Notes: generated by a model not told the origin, from the sequence alone. Positions 54,268 through 63,362 are shown, numbered from the stretch's first letter. The stretch is DNA of 64,000 nucleotides from RPQJ01 sp963846315 (GCA_963846315.1 CAWJVM010000002.1:114205-178204), one strand, 5' to 3'. Made by a program: numbers and translations.

Positions 54268-55089
54268 GTGGATCCCGTCCTGCTGCTCAAGGCGGCCATC
54301 CTCGGGGTCGTCGAAGGACTCACCGAGTTCCTCCCGGTCTCGAGCACCGGGCACCTGATCCTCGCCGCCACGCTGCTCGATTTTCACGACGCGCGCGGCA
54401 AGCTGTTCGAGATCGTCATCCAGTCCGGGGCGATCCTGGCGGTCGTCTGGGAATTCCGCGCGAAGATCGGCACGGTCCTGGCAAACGCGACCACCGATCC
54501 GCTCGCTCGCCGCCTGTTGCTCAACGTCGCGATTGCGTTCATGCCGCTCGCAACGCTCGGCATGGTGTTCGGCAGCGCACTCAAGCACAGCCTGTTCAAC
54601 GCGCCGACGGTGGCGGCTGCCTTCATCATCGGCGGACTCATCATTCTCTGGGCGGAACGCCGCACGCACACCGTGCGGATTCACTCGGTCGACGAGATGA
54701 CGCCGCTCGATGCACTGAAGGTAGGCATCGCGCAGGCCTTCGCACTGATCCCAGGCACCAGCCGATCCGGCGCCACCATCATTGGCGGCATGCTGTTCGG
54801 GTTGTCGCGCAAGGTCGCCACGGAATTCACGTTCTATCTCGCGATCCCGACACTGGGCATCGCCTGCCTGTACTCGCTGTACAAGGAACGTGCGCTGCTC
54901 TCGCTGGATGACCTTGGGATCTGGGTCGTCGGCATGGTGACGGCGTTCGTCTCGGCCTTCGCCTGCGTGCGCTGGCTGATCCGCTACGTCGCGACGCACA
55001 CGTTCGTGCCGTTCGCCTGGTACCGCATCGCCTTCGGCGTGCTGGTGCTGTTCACGGCCTGGACCGGCCTGATCCACTGGAGCGCCTAG
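54268..55089 (+). CDS. uppP: undecaprenyl-diphosphatase
   Basis: Recycles the lipid carrier of cell-wall synthesis and gives some bacitracin resistance. 273 residues with a GTG start and about eight helices. The two active-site regions GVVEGLTEFLPVSSTGHL and AQAFALIPGTSRSGATIIGG are intact. It starts 5 bases after sppA. Last gene of the conserved block; the accessory region begins right after. Confidence 0.97.
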   Translation: MDPVLLLKAAILGVVEGLTEFLPVSSTGHLILAATLLDFHDARGKLFEIVIQSGAILAVVWEFRAKIGTVLANATTDPLARRLLLNVAIAFMPLATLGMVFGSALKHSLFNAPTVAAAFIIGGLIILWAERRTHTVRIHSVDEMTPLDALKVGIAQAFALIPGTSRSGATIIGGMLFGLSRKVATEFTFYLAIPTLGIACLYSLYKERALLSLDDLGIWVVGMVTAFVSAFACVRWLIRYVATHTFVPFAWYRIAFGVLVLFTAWTGLIHWSA

Positions 55090-55092
55090 CGC

Positions 55093-55285
55093 TCACGCCT
55101 CCGCGACGAACCCCTTCCACGTCTGCATGTAACCGACGAACGGCGGGCCCAGGCCCTCTGCGCGAGTGGGTCGCGCTGACGGGCAGTGGCATCGACACGA
55201 AATCGGGGTCGGCCCGCACTCGCTCCGGGAAGTCGTGGTGCAGGATGGCTCCGCGGCCAATGGTGACGAAATCCGGGGTGGCTCC
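55093..55285 (-). pseudogene. C-terminal remnant of an NADH:flavin oxidoreductase (ene-reductase)
   Basis: On the minus strand the frame reads DFVTIGRGAILHHDFPERVR and then DPDFVSMPLPVSATH, which matches the end of Old Yellow Enzyme-type barrels. After a frame change it goes on EGLGPPFVGYMQTWKGFVAEA and ends with TGA at 55093. Similarity stops abruptly at about 55285; the first some 300 residues of the enzyme are missing. So this is a broken gene end next to uppP. Confidence 0.6.
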
Positions 55286-55290
55286 GCTCT

Positions 55291-55520
55291 TTCGGACTGA
55301 TGGGACTCGGTTTCGGTGGGATGTCTTTGTATCTGGTGTCCGAGGACATCCGCGACGGCTCGATGCGAGAGCTCCGATTCGACGGCGGATCACGTTATCG
55401 GTTGCGCCGCTGCTTGTGCATGGGCTCGATCGTCCACTCCGGCGTACGGGCACGCGACTCGCTGCCCTGCTCAAAAGCCGCCGGCGCCCGCCCGCGCCAT
55501 GGCCGCAACCTGGATCGTGA
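55291..55520 (+). pseudogene. possible C-terminal remnant of a LysR regulator
   Basis: On the plus strand MGLGFGGMSLYLVSEDIRDG and SMRELRFDG resemble the last part of the LysR effector-binding domain. After one frame change, LVHGLDRPLRRTGTRLAALL follows in the style of LysR C-termini, with a stop at 55520. The N-terminal helix-turn-helix part is absent. Its cut end meets the cut end of the ene-reductase remnant. The rest of 55521-55614 shows nothing I recognise. Confidence 0.4.
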
Positions 55521-55614
55521 AACGTCGTTCGTGCCATGCACCCAGCTGGTTCGCTGCCTCCCGCAAGCCACAAGTATTCGACTGAGTCTGTGCGGACGAG
55601 CGGTTGCAACCGCC

Positions 55615-56577
55615 TCACCGTCGACTGGATCCTTCGAGCGCGCGCCACATCGCTGCGTCGCGCCGCGAGGTCCAGATGCGTGGATCGACGATGCCGCCCG
55701 CCTCGTCGAAAGCGCGAGTCACATTGAACGGCAGGCAGTGATCGAATATCACCCACTGACCGAACTTTGGCTGCAACTGCCGTCGCGTGTCGGAGTAGAT
55801 TGCGCGCAGCGCCTTGCCCTTCCGCCTGCCCGCCTTTACGGCGCCAAACATCTCCGATACGAAGGCGCGGGTACCCTCGATGCTCCTCCGCACGCCGGCG
55901 GGCGTGGTGACCGCGTCACCGCGGCCAGGCACAAGTGCCTTCGGTTTGAGAGTGGCTAGACGATCGAGGGTGGCGGGCCAGTCCGACAGATAGGCGTCCC
56001 CGGTGTATGGCGTGGCGCCGTACTCAACCAGATCGCCGCTGAAGAGAACCTTCTCCTTTGGCAGCCAGACGATCGTGTCGCCCTTCGTATGCCCGCGACC
56101 GATTTGCATGATTCGGATCTCCGTCTGTCCGAGCCACAGTGTCATCGCCCCGGCAAACGTGATCGTCGGCCAGGTCAGGCCCGGAATCGATTCCGCGGCC
56201 TGAAAGAGACGAGGAAAGCGCTCCAACTCTGAGCGGAAGTCCTGCTGGCCACGCTCCGCGATCAGATCGCGCGTGTCCTGGCTCGCGATGACGTGCGCGG
56301 CGCCGTACGCCGATGCGCCCAGTACGCGAACCGCATGATAGTGCGTCAAGACCACGTACTTGATGGGTTTGTCCGTGACGGCGCGAATCCGCGCGATCAC
56401 GTCCTGCGCCATGACCGGGGTGGCCTGCGTGTCGATGACCATCACCGCATCATCACCGATGATCACTCCGGTGTTGGGATCGCCCTCGGCGGTGTAGGCG
56501 TACGCGTTGGCCGCGAGCTTGATGAACGAGACCTTCTTTGCCTGTGTGTCGCCCCGCGACGCGAATGCTTTGCTCAT
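55615..56577 (-). CDS. MBL-fold metallohydrolase with altered metal motif
   Basis: 320 residues; no signal peptide. The usual HxHxDH metal motif reads HYHAVR, so the Asp and His of the second metal site are missing. The later ligands RGHTKGDTIVW and FSGDLVEYG are kept. TGVIIGDDAVMVIDTQATP is the family's first strand. It may bind one metal only. AGAAGG lies 10 bases before the ATG. Last gene of the dctB-to-MBL operon. Substrate unknown. Confidence 0.85.
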   Translation of the reverse strand: MSKAFASRGDTQAKKVSFIKLAANAYAYTAEGDPNTGVIIGDDAVMVIDTQATPVMAQDVIARIRAVTDKPIKYVVLTHYHAVRVLGASAYGAAHVIASQDTRDLIAERGQQDFRSELERFPRLFQAAESIPGLTWPTITFAGAMTLWLGQTEIRIMQIGRGHTKGDTIVWLPKEKVLFSGDLVEYGATPYTGDAYLSDWPATLDRLATLKPKALVPGRGDAVTTPAGVRRSIEGTRAFVSEMFGAVKAGRRKGKALRAIYSDTRRQLQPKFGQWVIFDHCLPFNVTRAFDEAGGIVDPRIWTSRRDAAMWRALEGSSRR

Positions 56578-56638
56578 TGAATTGCCTTCTCTCTAATGGA
56601 CGTCATCAGTTGCCGTTATTGCAGATGCACATTGCGGC

Positions 56639-58051
56639 CTACATGGCGCAGTTGATGATCTGAATTGTCGTGTACTCCAGGAGGCCGTCCTCGGCGAACT
56701 CGACCCCGAATCCAGACGCCTTGACGCCGCCAAACGGAATGTGTGGTGCGATGTCGCCATGCTTGTTGATCCATGCCGTGCCACATTCCAGTTGCGCCGC
56801 CAGGTGACGCGCCGCTTCGGGGTCCGACGACCAGATGGACCCGCCCAGCCCGACGTCGCAGGCATTCGCCCGCCGAATGGCATCCTGGACATCCGTATAT
56901 CGGATGATCGGCAGTGCCGGCCCGAATTGCTCTTCGTCGACCAGCCGGATCCCATCGGACACGTCCGTGACCAGCGTGAGTGGATAGAAATACCCGGGGC
57001 CACCGGCAGGTGCTCCGCCGCACAGCGCACGTCCGCCTCGATCGATTGCGTCATTTACCAGTTCGCTAACCCGATTGAACTGGGCCACGTTCTGCACCGG
57101 CCCCATGATGTTGCTGGAAACGAGACCGTCGCCCATTGGCATTGCACTTACGACGCGCGCCAGGTTCGCGCAGACCTCGTCGTGAATTGAGTCATGGACA
57201 TACAGGCGCTTGAGGGCCGCGCAGGTCTGACCACCGTTGATGAACGCGCCCCAGAAGAGACCTTCGGCGATGGCTGCCGGGTTCGCATCCGGCAGCACGA
57301 TGCCCGCGTCGTTGCCGCCCAGTTCCAGCGTGAGGCGCTTGAGCGTGCGCGCGGAACGCTCCATGACGTCTCGGCCCGTCCGCGTCGAGCCCGTGAAGAT
57401 GATCTTCCGGATCGCGGGATGACTGCTCATGTGGCGGCCCGCGTCTGCATCGCCGGTCACGACATTGAGCACGCCTGGTGGCAGGACTTCGTTGATCAGC
57501 GTCACCATCCGCAGGGTGCTGAGCGGCGTCAGGGATGACGGCTTCAGCACGACCGTGCAGCCAACACGGATTGCGGGCGCGATGTGCCAGATTGCGATCA
57601 TCAGTGGCCAGTTCCAGGGCGTGATGGATCCGACCACACCCACCGGCTTGCGGCGCTGCTCGACGCGCTGCTTCGCGTTGTCCTCGATCAGTTTATCCGG
57701 CAGTGCGAGGTCCGCGGTGTGGCGTGCCCACGCGACGCAGCCCCCGAGTTCGAATTCGGAGCCAAGACCCTTCAGGGGCTTGCCCTGCTCCAGGGTCAGC
57801 AGCTTTGCAAGTTCTGCTGCATTGGCCTCGATGATGTCGGCCATTCGATGCACGGCGGCGCGGCGCTCGCCGTCCGGCGTAGCGGCCCAGCTGGGAAACG
57901 CCGTCTCAGCGGCCGTGATCGCTGCATCGAGTTGCTCGATGGAGGTCGTCGGGGCCTGGGCGAAGGGCGCACCGTTGGCAGGATTGATCACATCGAAGCT
58001 GCTGGCGCCGCGCACCGGCTGGCCGTTGATCGACAGTGTGTACTCGGTCAT
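56639..58051 (-). CDS. aldehyde dehydrogenase family protein
   Basis: NAD(P)-dependent oxidation of an aldehyde to an acid. 470 residues, full length. SITPWNWPLMIA, the GSTRTGRDVM coenzyme loop, the catalytic Glu in LELGGNDAGIV and Cys in NGGQTCAALKR, and PFGGVKASGFGVEF are present. The start is 16 bases after ribokinase. Possible substrate: succinate semialdehyde or a similar C4 compound, given the dicarboxylate genes, but this is a guess. Confidence 0.94.
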   Translation of the reverse strand: MTEYTLSINGQPVRGASSFDVINPANGAPFAQAPTTSIEQLDAAITAAETAFPSWAATPDGERRAAVHRMADIIEANAAELAKLLTLEQGKPLKGLGSEFELGGCVAWARHTADLALPDKLIEDNAKQRVEQRRKPVGVVGSITPWNWPLMIAIWHIAPAIRVGCTVVLKPSSLTPLSTLRMVTLINEVLPPGVLNVVTGDADAGRHMSSHPAIRKIIFTGSTRTGRDVMERSARTLKRLTLELGGNDAGIVLPDANPAAIAEGLFWGAFINGGQTCAALKRLYVHDSIHDEVCANLARVVSAMPMGDGLVSSNIMGPVQNVAQFNRVSELVNDAIDRGGRALCGGAPAGGPGYFYPLTLVTDVSDGIRLVDEEQFGPALPIIRYTDVQDAIRRANACDVGLGGSIWSSDPEAARHLAAQLECGTAWINKHGDIAPHIPFGGVKASGFGVEFAEDGLLEYTTIQIINCAM

Positions 58052-58067
58052 CGAAAGTCACCTCGAG

Positions 58068-59006
58068 TCAGTTGGCCGAAATATCGCGGCAGTATCGTGC
58101 GAGATCCGCGTCGCAGCGGGAGCTGACCGCCGCCTGATCCTTCATCAAGGCCTCGACCTCCTCCTGCGTCGGAATACTGGTCTGGGCACCCAGCCTGGTG
58201 CATGCAAGCGCCCCGGCTGCGCTCGCCACGGCCAGGGCTCGAGGCAGCGCGACGCCCTGGCTCAGAGCTGCCACGAGCGCACCGCAAAAGGTGTCGCCGG
58301 CCGCCGTGGTGTCGATCGGAGTAACCGCATAGGCCGGCTGCGTAAAGAACATTCCATTCTCCCGCGCGCAGCAGCCGCGGCTACCGAGCGTGACAATGAC
58401 GCAGGGCACGTCGATGCTGGCGGCACGATCGACTACGCTTCCGGAATGCGTCAATGCTGCCAGCTCGCTTTCGTTCACGATCAGTACGTCGATCGCCGCG
58501 ATCAGTTCGGACGGCAGTGGTTGCGCGGGCGCTGCGTTCAGCACTACCTTCACCTGCCGTGACCGCGCTGCCGTCGCAAAGGCCGTGACCGTGGCAATCG
58601 GTGTCTCGAGTTGCAGGAGCAGGTGACTGAAGCCGGCCAGCGACGGCAGGTCGGATGCCTGGAGAAAGCCGTTCGCGCCGGGCGCCACAGTGATGGAGTT
58701 TTCCGCGTCGTCCGACAGACAAATGAATGCGGTGCCAGTCGACTGGTCGGCCACCCGTACCACGTGTAGTTCCACCCCCGCGGCGCGCAACGACCGCTCG
58801 ATCGGATGCGCAAACGAATCGTCGCCTAGCGCTGTTACCAAGGCTGTCGGCACACCGCCCGCTTGAGCGCAGGCAATCGCCTGGTTGGCGCCCTTGCCAC
58901 CGGGAAAGGTACGTAAGTCACGCCCGAGCACCGTTTCACCGGGCGCCGGAATGCGCGGCACCGTCACGACGAAATCGAGATTCGCAGAACCTGCTACAAG
59001 GATCAT
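58068..59006 (-). CDS. ribokinase-family sugar kinase
   Basis: 312 residues with the PfkB fold: GSANLDFVVTVPRIPAPGET at the start, FPGGKGANQAIACAQAGG for sugar binding, and DTTAAGDTFCGALVAAL with the catalytic Asp near the end. The signatures fit true ribokinase (ribose to ribose 5-phosphate) better than fructokinase or adenosine kinase. The start is 9 bases after the SurE gene. Together they could turn nucleotides into nucleoside and sugar phosphate. Confidence 0.88.
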   Translation of the reverse strand: MILVAGSANLDFVVTVPRIPAPGETVLGRDLRTFPGGKGANQAIACAQAGGVPTALVTALGDDSFAHPIERSLRAAGVELHVVRVADQSTGTAFICLSDDAENSITVAPGANGFLQASDLPSLAGFSHLLLQLETPIATVTAFATAARSRQVKVVLNAAPAQPLPSELIAAIDVLIVNESELAALTHSGSVVDRAASIDVPCVIVTLGSRGCCARENGMFFTQPAYAVTPIDTTAAGDTFCGALVAALSQGVALPRALAVASAAGALACTRLGAQTSIPTQEEVEALMKDQAAVSSRCDADLARYCRDISAN

Positions 59007-59015
59007 GTCCGGCCC

Positions 59016-59993
59016 TCAGTGCAGCCGAGCCCGCTCGAGCCACCTGAAGCGTCGCGGGTGACGACTCGTGAAGTCAGCCTCGATCGGTACGATCGTCACG
59101 TACTGATCCGCATGAAGCCGAGCGTCGGACTCTCGAACGTCTGCTTCCCGATCGTCCGTGGCGCCGAGAATGCCTCCGGGTGCGGCCTGCCCGAGCGCCA
59201 ACTCCATGCATCGGTCGCACCCGACGCGAAAAGTCGTTGCCCGGCCATCGTCAGTGACCGTGCGGCCCTGGACGGCGACGCGGACTCCGCGGGGCGTCGT
59301 GCCCGGATAATTTACGTTCAGTCCGATGCCGGGCGGCAGCATGGCCGCTGTGCGGTCGCGTTGTCGCCGCTCGGCCAGCTGTTCTATCAGTCGCACTGTG
59401 AACGCGCTCACTCGATCGTAGTGAGCGCGAATACAATCGCGATCTCCGTCGCACGCGGGCGGCTCGTCCGTGCTGATGGCGATGGCTGGAACACCCCCGC
59501 CCAGGGGGGCGGTGACCGCCACGATGGCGGCGCCCACAGTTCCTGAGATCAGGGCGGCCGCGCCGGTGTTCGCACCCGCGTTGATTCCGGAGACGAGCAG
59601 ATCCGGCGATCGGCCCTGATTGCGCTGTCTGGCGATGTCGATCGCGACCAGCGCGCTGGTTGCCGGTTTCGCTGATTCGAGGCTGCTGCAATCCGGATCG
59701 CGGCAGGCACTCACGGAAAACTGGTCTTCTCGCTCACGAGTGACGCGCAGTGCTCCCATGTTTGAGGCGGCACTGCTGCCGCTCTGGTTGGCGGCGGGGG
59801 CCGCCATCGTGACGCGATGGCCGGCGTCCCGGAGTGCGGCGTAAAGCGCCTGAATTCCGGGTGCCTGCCATCCGTCGTCATTGGCGAGGGCGACGTCGAG
59901 TGCGGCCGCAGGAGTCGTCATGAGCAACGCGCAAATCCATGCGACGTTGCCGGGAGCCTTCCGGTGCGGGTACCGACAGATACGTTGGATCAT
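59016..59993 (-). CDS. exported SurE-like 5'-nucleotidase
   Basis: 325 residues from the ATG at 59993, with AGGAGAG 6 bases upstream. A signal peptide (VAWICALLMTTPAAA) precedes the SurE domain, which starts DVALANDDGWQAPGIQALYA with the metal-binding Asp pair, then APAANQSGSSAA, SGINAGANTGAAALISGTVGA and GLNVNYP. Cytosolic SurE of E. coli has no signal peptide, so this one probably acts on nucleotides in the periplasm. Starts 65 bases after dctD in the same direction. Confidence 0.88.
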   Translation of the reverse strand: MIQRICRYPHRKAPGNVAWICALLMTTPAAALDVALANDDGWQAPGIQALYAALRDAGHRVTMAAPAANQSGSSAASNMGALRVTREREDQFSVSACRDPDCSSLESAKPATSALVAIDIARQRNQGRSPDLLVSGINAGANTGAAALISGTVGAAIVAVTAPLGGGVPAIAISTDEPPACDGDRDCIRAHYDRVSAFTVRLIEQLAERRQRDRTAAMLPPGIGLNVNYPGTTPRGVRVAVQGRTVTDDGRATTFRVGCDRCMELALGQAAPGGILGATDDREADVRESDARLHADQYVTIVPIEADFTSRHPRRFRWLERARLH

Positions 59994-60057
59994 CGAGTCT
60001 CTCCTGTCCGGAAATCGACCGCCGTCCTGACCGATGCACGCGGTGCCGATGGATGGA

Positions 60058-61431
60058 TCACGTCGCCTGTTCCTTGGTGCCGGTCCGCAAGTCCGTGCGG
60101 AAGTCGTCAATTCGGATCCCGAGACGAATCAACTTGTCGTAGAACGTCTTGCGCGGAATCTGCAGTATGTCGATGGCCAAGCGAACGTCGCCGTGTGTCG
60201 CGGTGAGAGTTTCCCGGATCGCGCTCGCTTCGAAACTCTCGACGCGCTTCGGCAGACTGTCGGTTGTTGCGACGGCACCTGGTGGCACGTTCTTCTCGAG
60301 GCCCAGCGCAACCCGCTCCGCGAAGTGCTGCAATTCCCGCAGGTTGCCGGGCCAGTCGTGTTGCATCAGACGGTGTAGCGCGAAGTCAGACACGGGCGGC
60401 GCGGCACGCCGGAAGCGGTTGGCGGCTTTTTCCACGAAATAACTGAAGAGGAGCGGGATGTCCGGACGTCGCTGGCGGAGCGCCGGCATCCGCACGCGTA
60501 CGACACTCAATCGGTAAAAGAGATCGCGACGGAACCGGTCGGCCTCGGCCAGTCGATCGATATCGACCGTGGTCGACGCCAGAATGCGTACGTCCAGACC
60601 GCGCTGTTCGATCGACCCTGGGGCGCTTGCGGAGCGGTCATCGAGCACGTGCAGCAGCCTGGCCTGAATCTCCAGGGGTGCGGCATCGATGTCGGTCAGG
60701 TACACCATGCCGCGCTCGGCAGCCGATAATTGACCGACTTGGCGACGAAAAGCGGCGGAGGGAGAGGGTACGTCGCGGCCGAACAGTTCGGTCTCGAGTG
60801 CCTGTGCGGTCAGGCCCGCGCAGTGCACGACCACGAATGGCGCCTTGCGCCGACGGCCCCATGCGTGCAGGGCGCGAGCCACCGACTCTTTGCCGGCGCC
60901 GCCCTCGCCCTCGATCAGCACGTCGACATCCGCCTGCGCCGCATTGCGTAGCTGGGCATTCAGCGCGCTGATGGCGGGCGAGGTACCCAGCAGGGGCAGC
61001 GTCTCTTCGCCGCGGCCCATCGCCGTTCGCAGCTGACGGTTCTCCAGCACCAGATTCCGCTTCTCGATCGCGCGCTGCACGCTGCCGATCAAGCGCTCGG
61101 CCGGGTAGGGCTTCGCGATGAAATCATATGCGCCTTCCTTCATCGCATCGACTGCGTCGGAAATTTCGCCATGGCCGGTAATGATGATTACAGGTATGTC
61201 CGGGTCGATTGCGCCGACTCTCGCCAGCAGTTGGCGGCCATCGAGCTGCGGCATGCGCAGGTCCGTGACCACTACGCCGGAGAAAGCCCAGCTGAGGTCG
61301 CGTAGCGCGCCGTCTGCGGTCGAATATGCAAGCGCGTCGAAACCAGCACCCTTGAGCGTCTGCAGGTTGGCGGCGCGCACGTCGCGGTCGTCATCCACGA
61401 AAAAAACTCTTGTCGCGGGTCGGTCAGTCAT
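60058..61431 (-). CDS. DctD-like response regulator with degenerate AAA+ domain
   Basis: 457 residues: receiver (1-120, Asp57 in VVVTDLRMPQ, Lys107 in FIAKP), AAA+ region (about 145-370) and a Fis-type helix-turn-helix (DVRLAIDILQIPRKTFYDKL), as in DctD. Walker A GEGGAGKE (175-182) is kept. The GAFTGA loop that contacts sigma-54 is replaced by VPSPSAA (221-227), and the Walker B end reads YLTDI in place of FLDEI. So it is unlikely to activate sigma-54 polymerase in the normal way. Overlaps the dctB stop (ATGA). Confidence 0.9.
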   Translation of the reverse strand: MTDRPATRVFFVDDDRDVRAANLQTLKGAGFDALAYSTADGALRDLSWAFSGVVVTDLRMPQLDGRQLLARVGAIDPDIPVIIITGHGEISDAVDAMKEGAYDFIAKPYPAERLIGSVQRAIEKRNLVLENRQLRTAMGRGEETLPLLGTSPAISALNAQLRNAAQADVDVLIEGEGGAGKESVARALHAWGRRRKAPFVVVHCAGLTAQALETELFGRDVPSPSAAFRRQVGQLSAAERGMVYLTDIDAAPLEIQARLLHVLDDRSASAPGSIEQRGLDVRILASTTVDIDRLAEADRFRRDLFYRLSVVRVRMPALRQRRPDIPLLFSYFVEKAANRFRRAAPPVSDFALHRLMQHDWPGNLRELQHFAERVALGLEKNVPPGAVATTDSLPKRVESFEASAIRETLTATHGDVRLAIDILQIPRKTFYDKLIRLGIRIDDFRTDLRTGTKEQAT

Positions 61432-63362
61432 TGCGCCCTCCGCAGCGTCACGACGAACGCGGCTCCTCGAGGCCGCGGTGGCATGGCGAGGAGCTCTCCG
61501 CCAAACTCCGCGACGATATCACGAGAGATGACGAGGCCCAGCCCAAGTCCTTGCGGCTTCGTCGTACGGAAGGGCGTGAACAGCTCGTCCGCGACACGCG
61601 GATCGATGCCCGGGCCGTTGTCCGCAATCGTTATTGCGACTCGGCGCGAGTCCGTCGCGATGCGGATGCGGATTTCCGGGTCGGCCGTCTCCTCCAACGC
61701 TTCGAGCGCATTCTGCAGCAGATTCACGAGGACCTGCTCCAGTCGGGTCCTGTCCGCATAGACGATGCAGTCGGCGTGATTCCCGTCCCTTATGAGCTGG
61801 ACGTCACGGGCCCGCACTCGTGCGGCAGTCAAAAGCAGCGCCCCCGACATGGCCGCCTCCAGAGGCATCGGTACCGCCCGGCCTGCGCTTTTGCGCGAAA
61901 AGGCCCTCAGTTCGCCCGTAATAAGGCCGATCCGATCGGTGAGCTGTGATATTGCCGTGAGGTTGGCACCGAGCTGCTCGATCTCGAGCGTCTCGAGAAA
62001 CCGCGCAGCGTTGTCGACATAGGCGCGGATGGCGGACAAGGGCTGGTTGATCTCGTGCGCCACGCCGGCCGTAATCTGCCCGAGTACCGCGAGTTTGGTG
62101 GCCTGGACGAGTTCATGCTGCAGGGTCTGGAGGCCGGACTCGGCGCGGCGTCGTTCGTCGATTTCGATCACCAGGCGCGCATTGGTCAACTCCAGCTCGC
62201 GCGTGCGCTCGGCGACGTGACTCTCGAGCTCGCGCTGCGCATTCTCTCTTTGCGCTGCCACTGCGCGCTCGCGGCTGCGTCGGGTCGTGAATGCGGCGGC
62301 GCTAATCATTGCGATAGCTGCCAGCAGCCCGCCTAGGATGCGCCCCATGGCCTCCGCTTCATTGAGAAACTGCGTCGCTGGAGTAAAGAGGTGCAGACGC
62401 CAGCCTTGCATGGCTGTCGGGACGTCGGTTGCCAGAAATGCCGGCGCACCGGCGGCGGCGGGCGACGTCACGCGTGCGGCGAGTTGCCGCAGGCGACCCG
62501 CAATGCTGCGATCAACCAGCACCACCGGAAGCGAATCGAGCATCTTGAAGCGCCACTCCGCCACCGTAGTGATCTGGATCACCTCGGCCTCATTGGTCAC
62601 GAGCGCGAGGTCGTCCGACGTCGCCCATTCGGCCTCGAGCGCATCGAATTCGATCTTGGTGACGACTACACCGAGCGCCTCGGCGTGGTCGCCGACGCGG
62701 CGGGCGATGTAGAGTACCGGGCGGCGACTCATGGTGCCCAGAGCGAAGACCTCCGAGGCGCCAGTCTGCATCGCCTCCTGGTAATACTCACGGAAACCGT
62801 AGTTCTGACCCAGAAAGCCCGACGGAGAGTTCCAGTTACTGGCCACGATCGTCGCGCCATTCCGATCCAGTACGTAGATGGCGGCGGCCCGCGTCTGCGC
62901 TGCCAAGTCCTCGAGACGGTGATTCAGCGCATCGACGCGATGCGGCGTCCGTTCAGACAGCAGGGCTTGCAGTTCAGGGTCGGCCGCAAGAACTGACGGC
63001 AGAGTTCGATACTTTTCAAGTTCGCTGCGCAACGCGGCTGCGCGCAATTTGAGGGCGAACTCGGCGCCGCGCGTGAGGTCTACCAGCGCAGCGTTGCTCA
63101 TGACGTGGCCGGTCACTGCACTGCACAGGCTCGTGACAACGATCGCGAGCAGCACGAACAAAACGACGCGGCGATCGGGTTTCGCTACACGCTCGCGTCG
63201 CTGTGCAGCACGGCTGCTCAGCGACGCTAGCCACGTACGGAGCGAGAACCGCGTACGTCGTCCCGAGTCGGTAGATCTGTGCGGAATCTCACACAAGCGA
63301 CGAGTCCTCTGTCCGATGAATCGGACTCCTGCGCGACGTCTCAAACCACTTTCGCGAAACAA
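61428..63362 (-). CDS. DctB-like sensor histidine kinase
   Basis: Two helices (VVLFVLLAIVVTSLCSAVTG and ILGGLLAAIAMISAAAF) enclose a periplasmic double Cache-type sensor of about 250 residues, the fold that binds C4-dicarboxylates in DctB. A coiled coil, HisKA with AGVAHEINQPLSAI (phosphorylated His) and HATPase with LEQVLVNLLQNALEAL, ADNGPGID and GLGLGL follow. The start is unclear: the longest frame begins with a TTG at 63362, but two dyads at 63278-63326 lie inside this part, so the true start is probably nearer 63270 or lower. Pairs with the DctD-like regulator. Confidence 0.9.
   Translation of the reverse strand: MFRESGLRRRAGVRFIGQRTRRLCEIPHRSTDSGRRTRFSLRTWLASLSSRAAQRRERVAKPDRRVVLFVLLAIVVTSLCSAVTGHVMSNAALVDLTRGAEFALKLRAAALRSELEKYRTLPSVLAADPELQALLSERTPHRVDALNHRLEDLAAQTRAAAIYVLDRNGATIVASNWNSPSGFLGQNYGFREYYQEAMQTGASEVFALGTMSRRPVLYIARRVGDHAEALGVVVTKIEFDALEAEWATSDDLALVTNEAEVIQITTVAEWRFKMLDSLPVVLVDRSIAGRLRQLAARVTSPAAAGAPAFLATDVPTAMQGWRLHLFTPATQFLNEAEAMGRILGGLLAAIAMISAAAFTTRRSRERAVAAQRENAQRELESHVAERTRELELTNARLVIEIDERRRAESGLQTLQHELVQATKLAVLGQITAGVAHEINQPLSAIRAYVDNAARFLETLEIEQLGANLTAISQLTDRIGLITGELRAFSRKSAGRAVPMPLEAAMSGALLLTAARVRARDVQLIRDGNHADCIVYADRTRLEQVLVNLLQNALEALEETADPEIRIRIATDSRRVAITIADNGPGIDPRVADELFTPFRTTKPQGLGLGLVISRDIVAEFGGELLAMPPRPRGAAFVVTLRRAQ
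63278..63326. promoter_or_regulatory. two dyads, candidate DctD-type operators
   Basis: TGTGCGGAATCTCACACA (63278-63295) is an imperfect dyad like the TGTGCGG-CCGCACA sites of rhizobial DctD. GTCCGAT-GA-ATCGGAC (63311-63326) is a perfect 7-bp dyad. They lie about 165-210 bases upstream of the sigma-54-like box of dctA, a normal distance for enhancer sites. Confidence 0.4.

Noticed and set aside
55052..55756. 234-codon minus-strand gene after uppP
   Set aside because: Only its last third shows ene-reductase similarity, and that changes frame; the rest is unrelated, so it is treated as a remnant.
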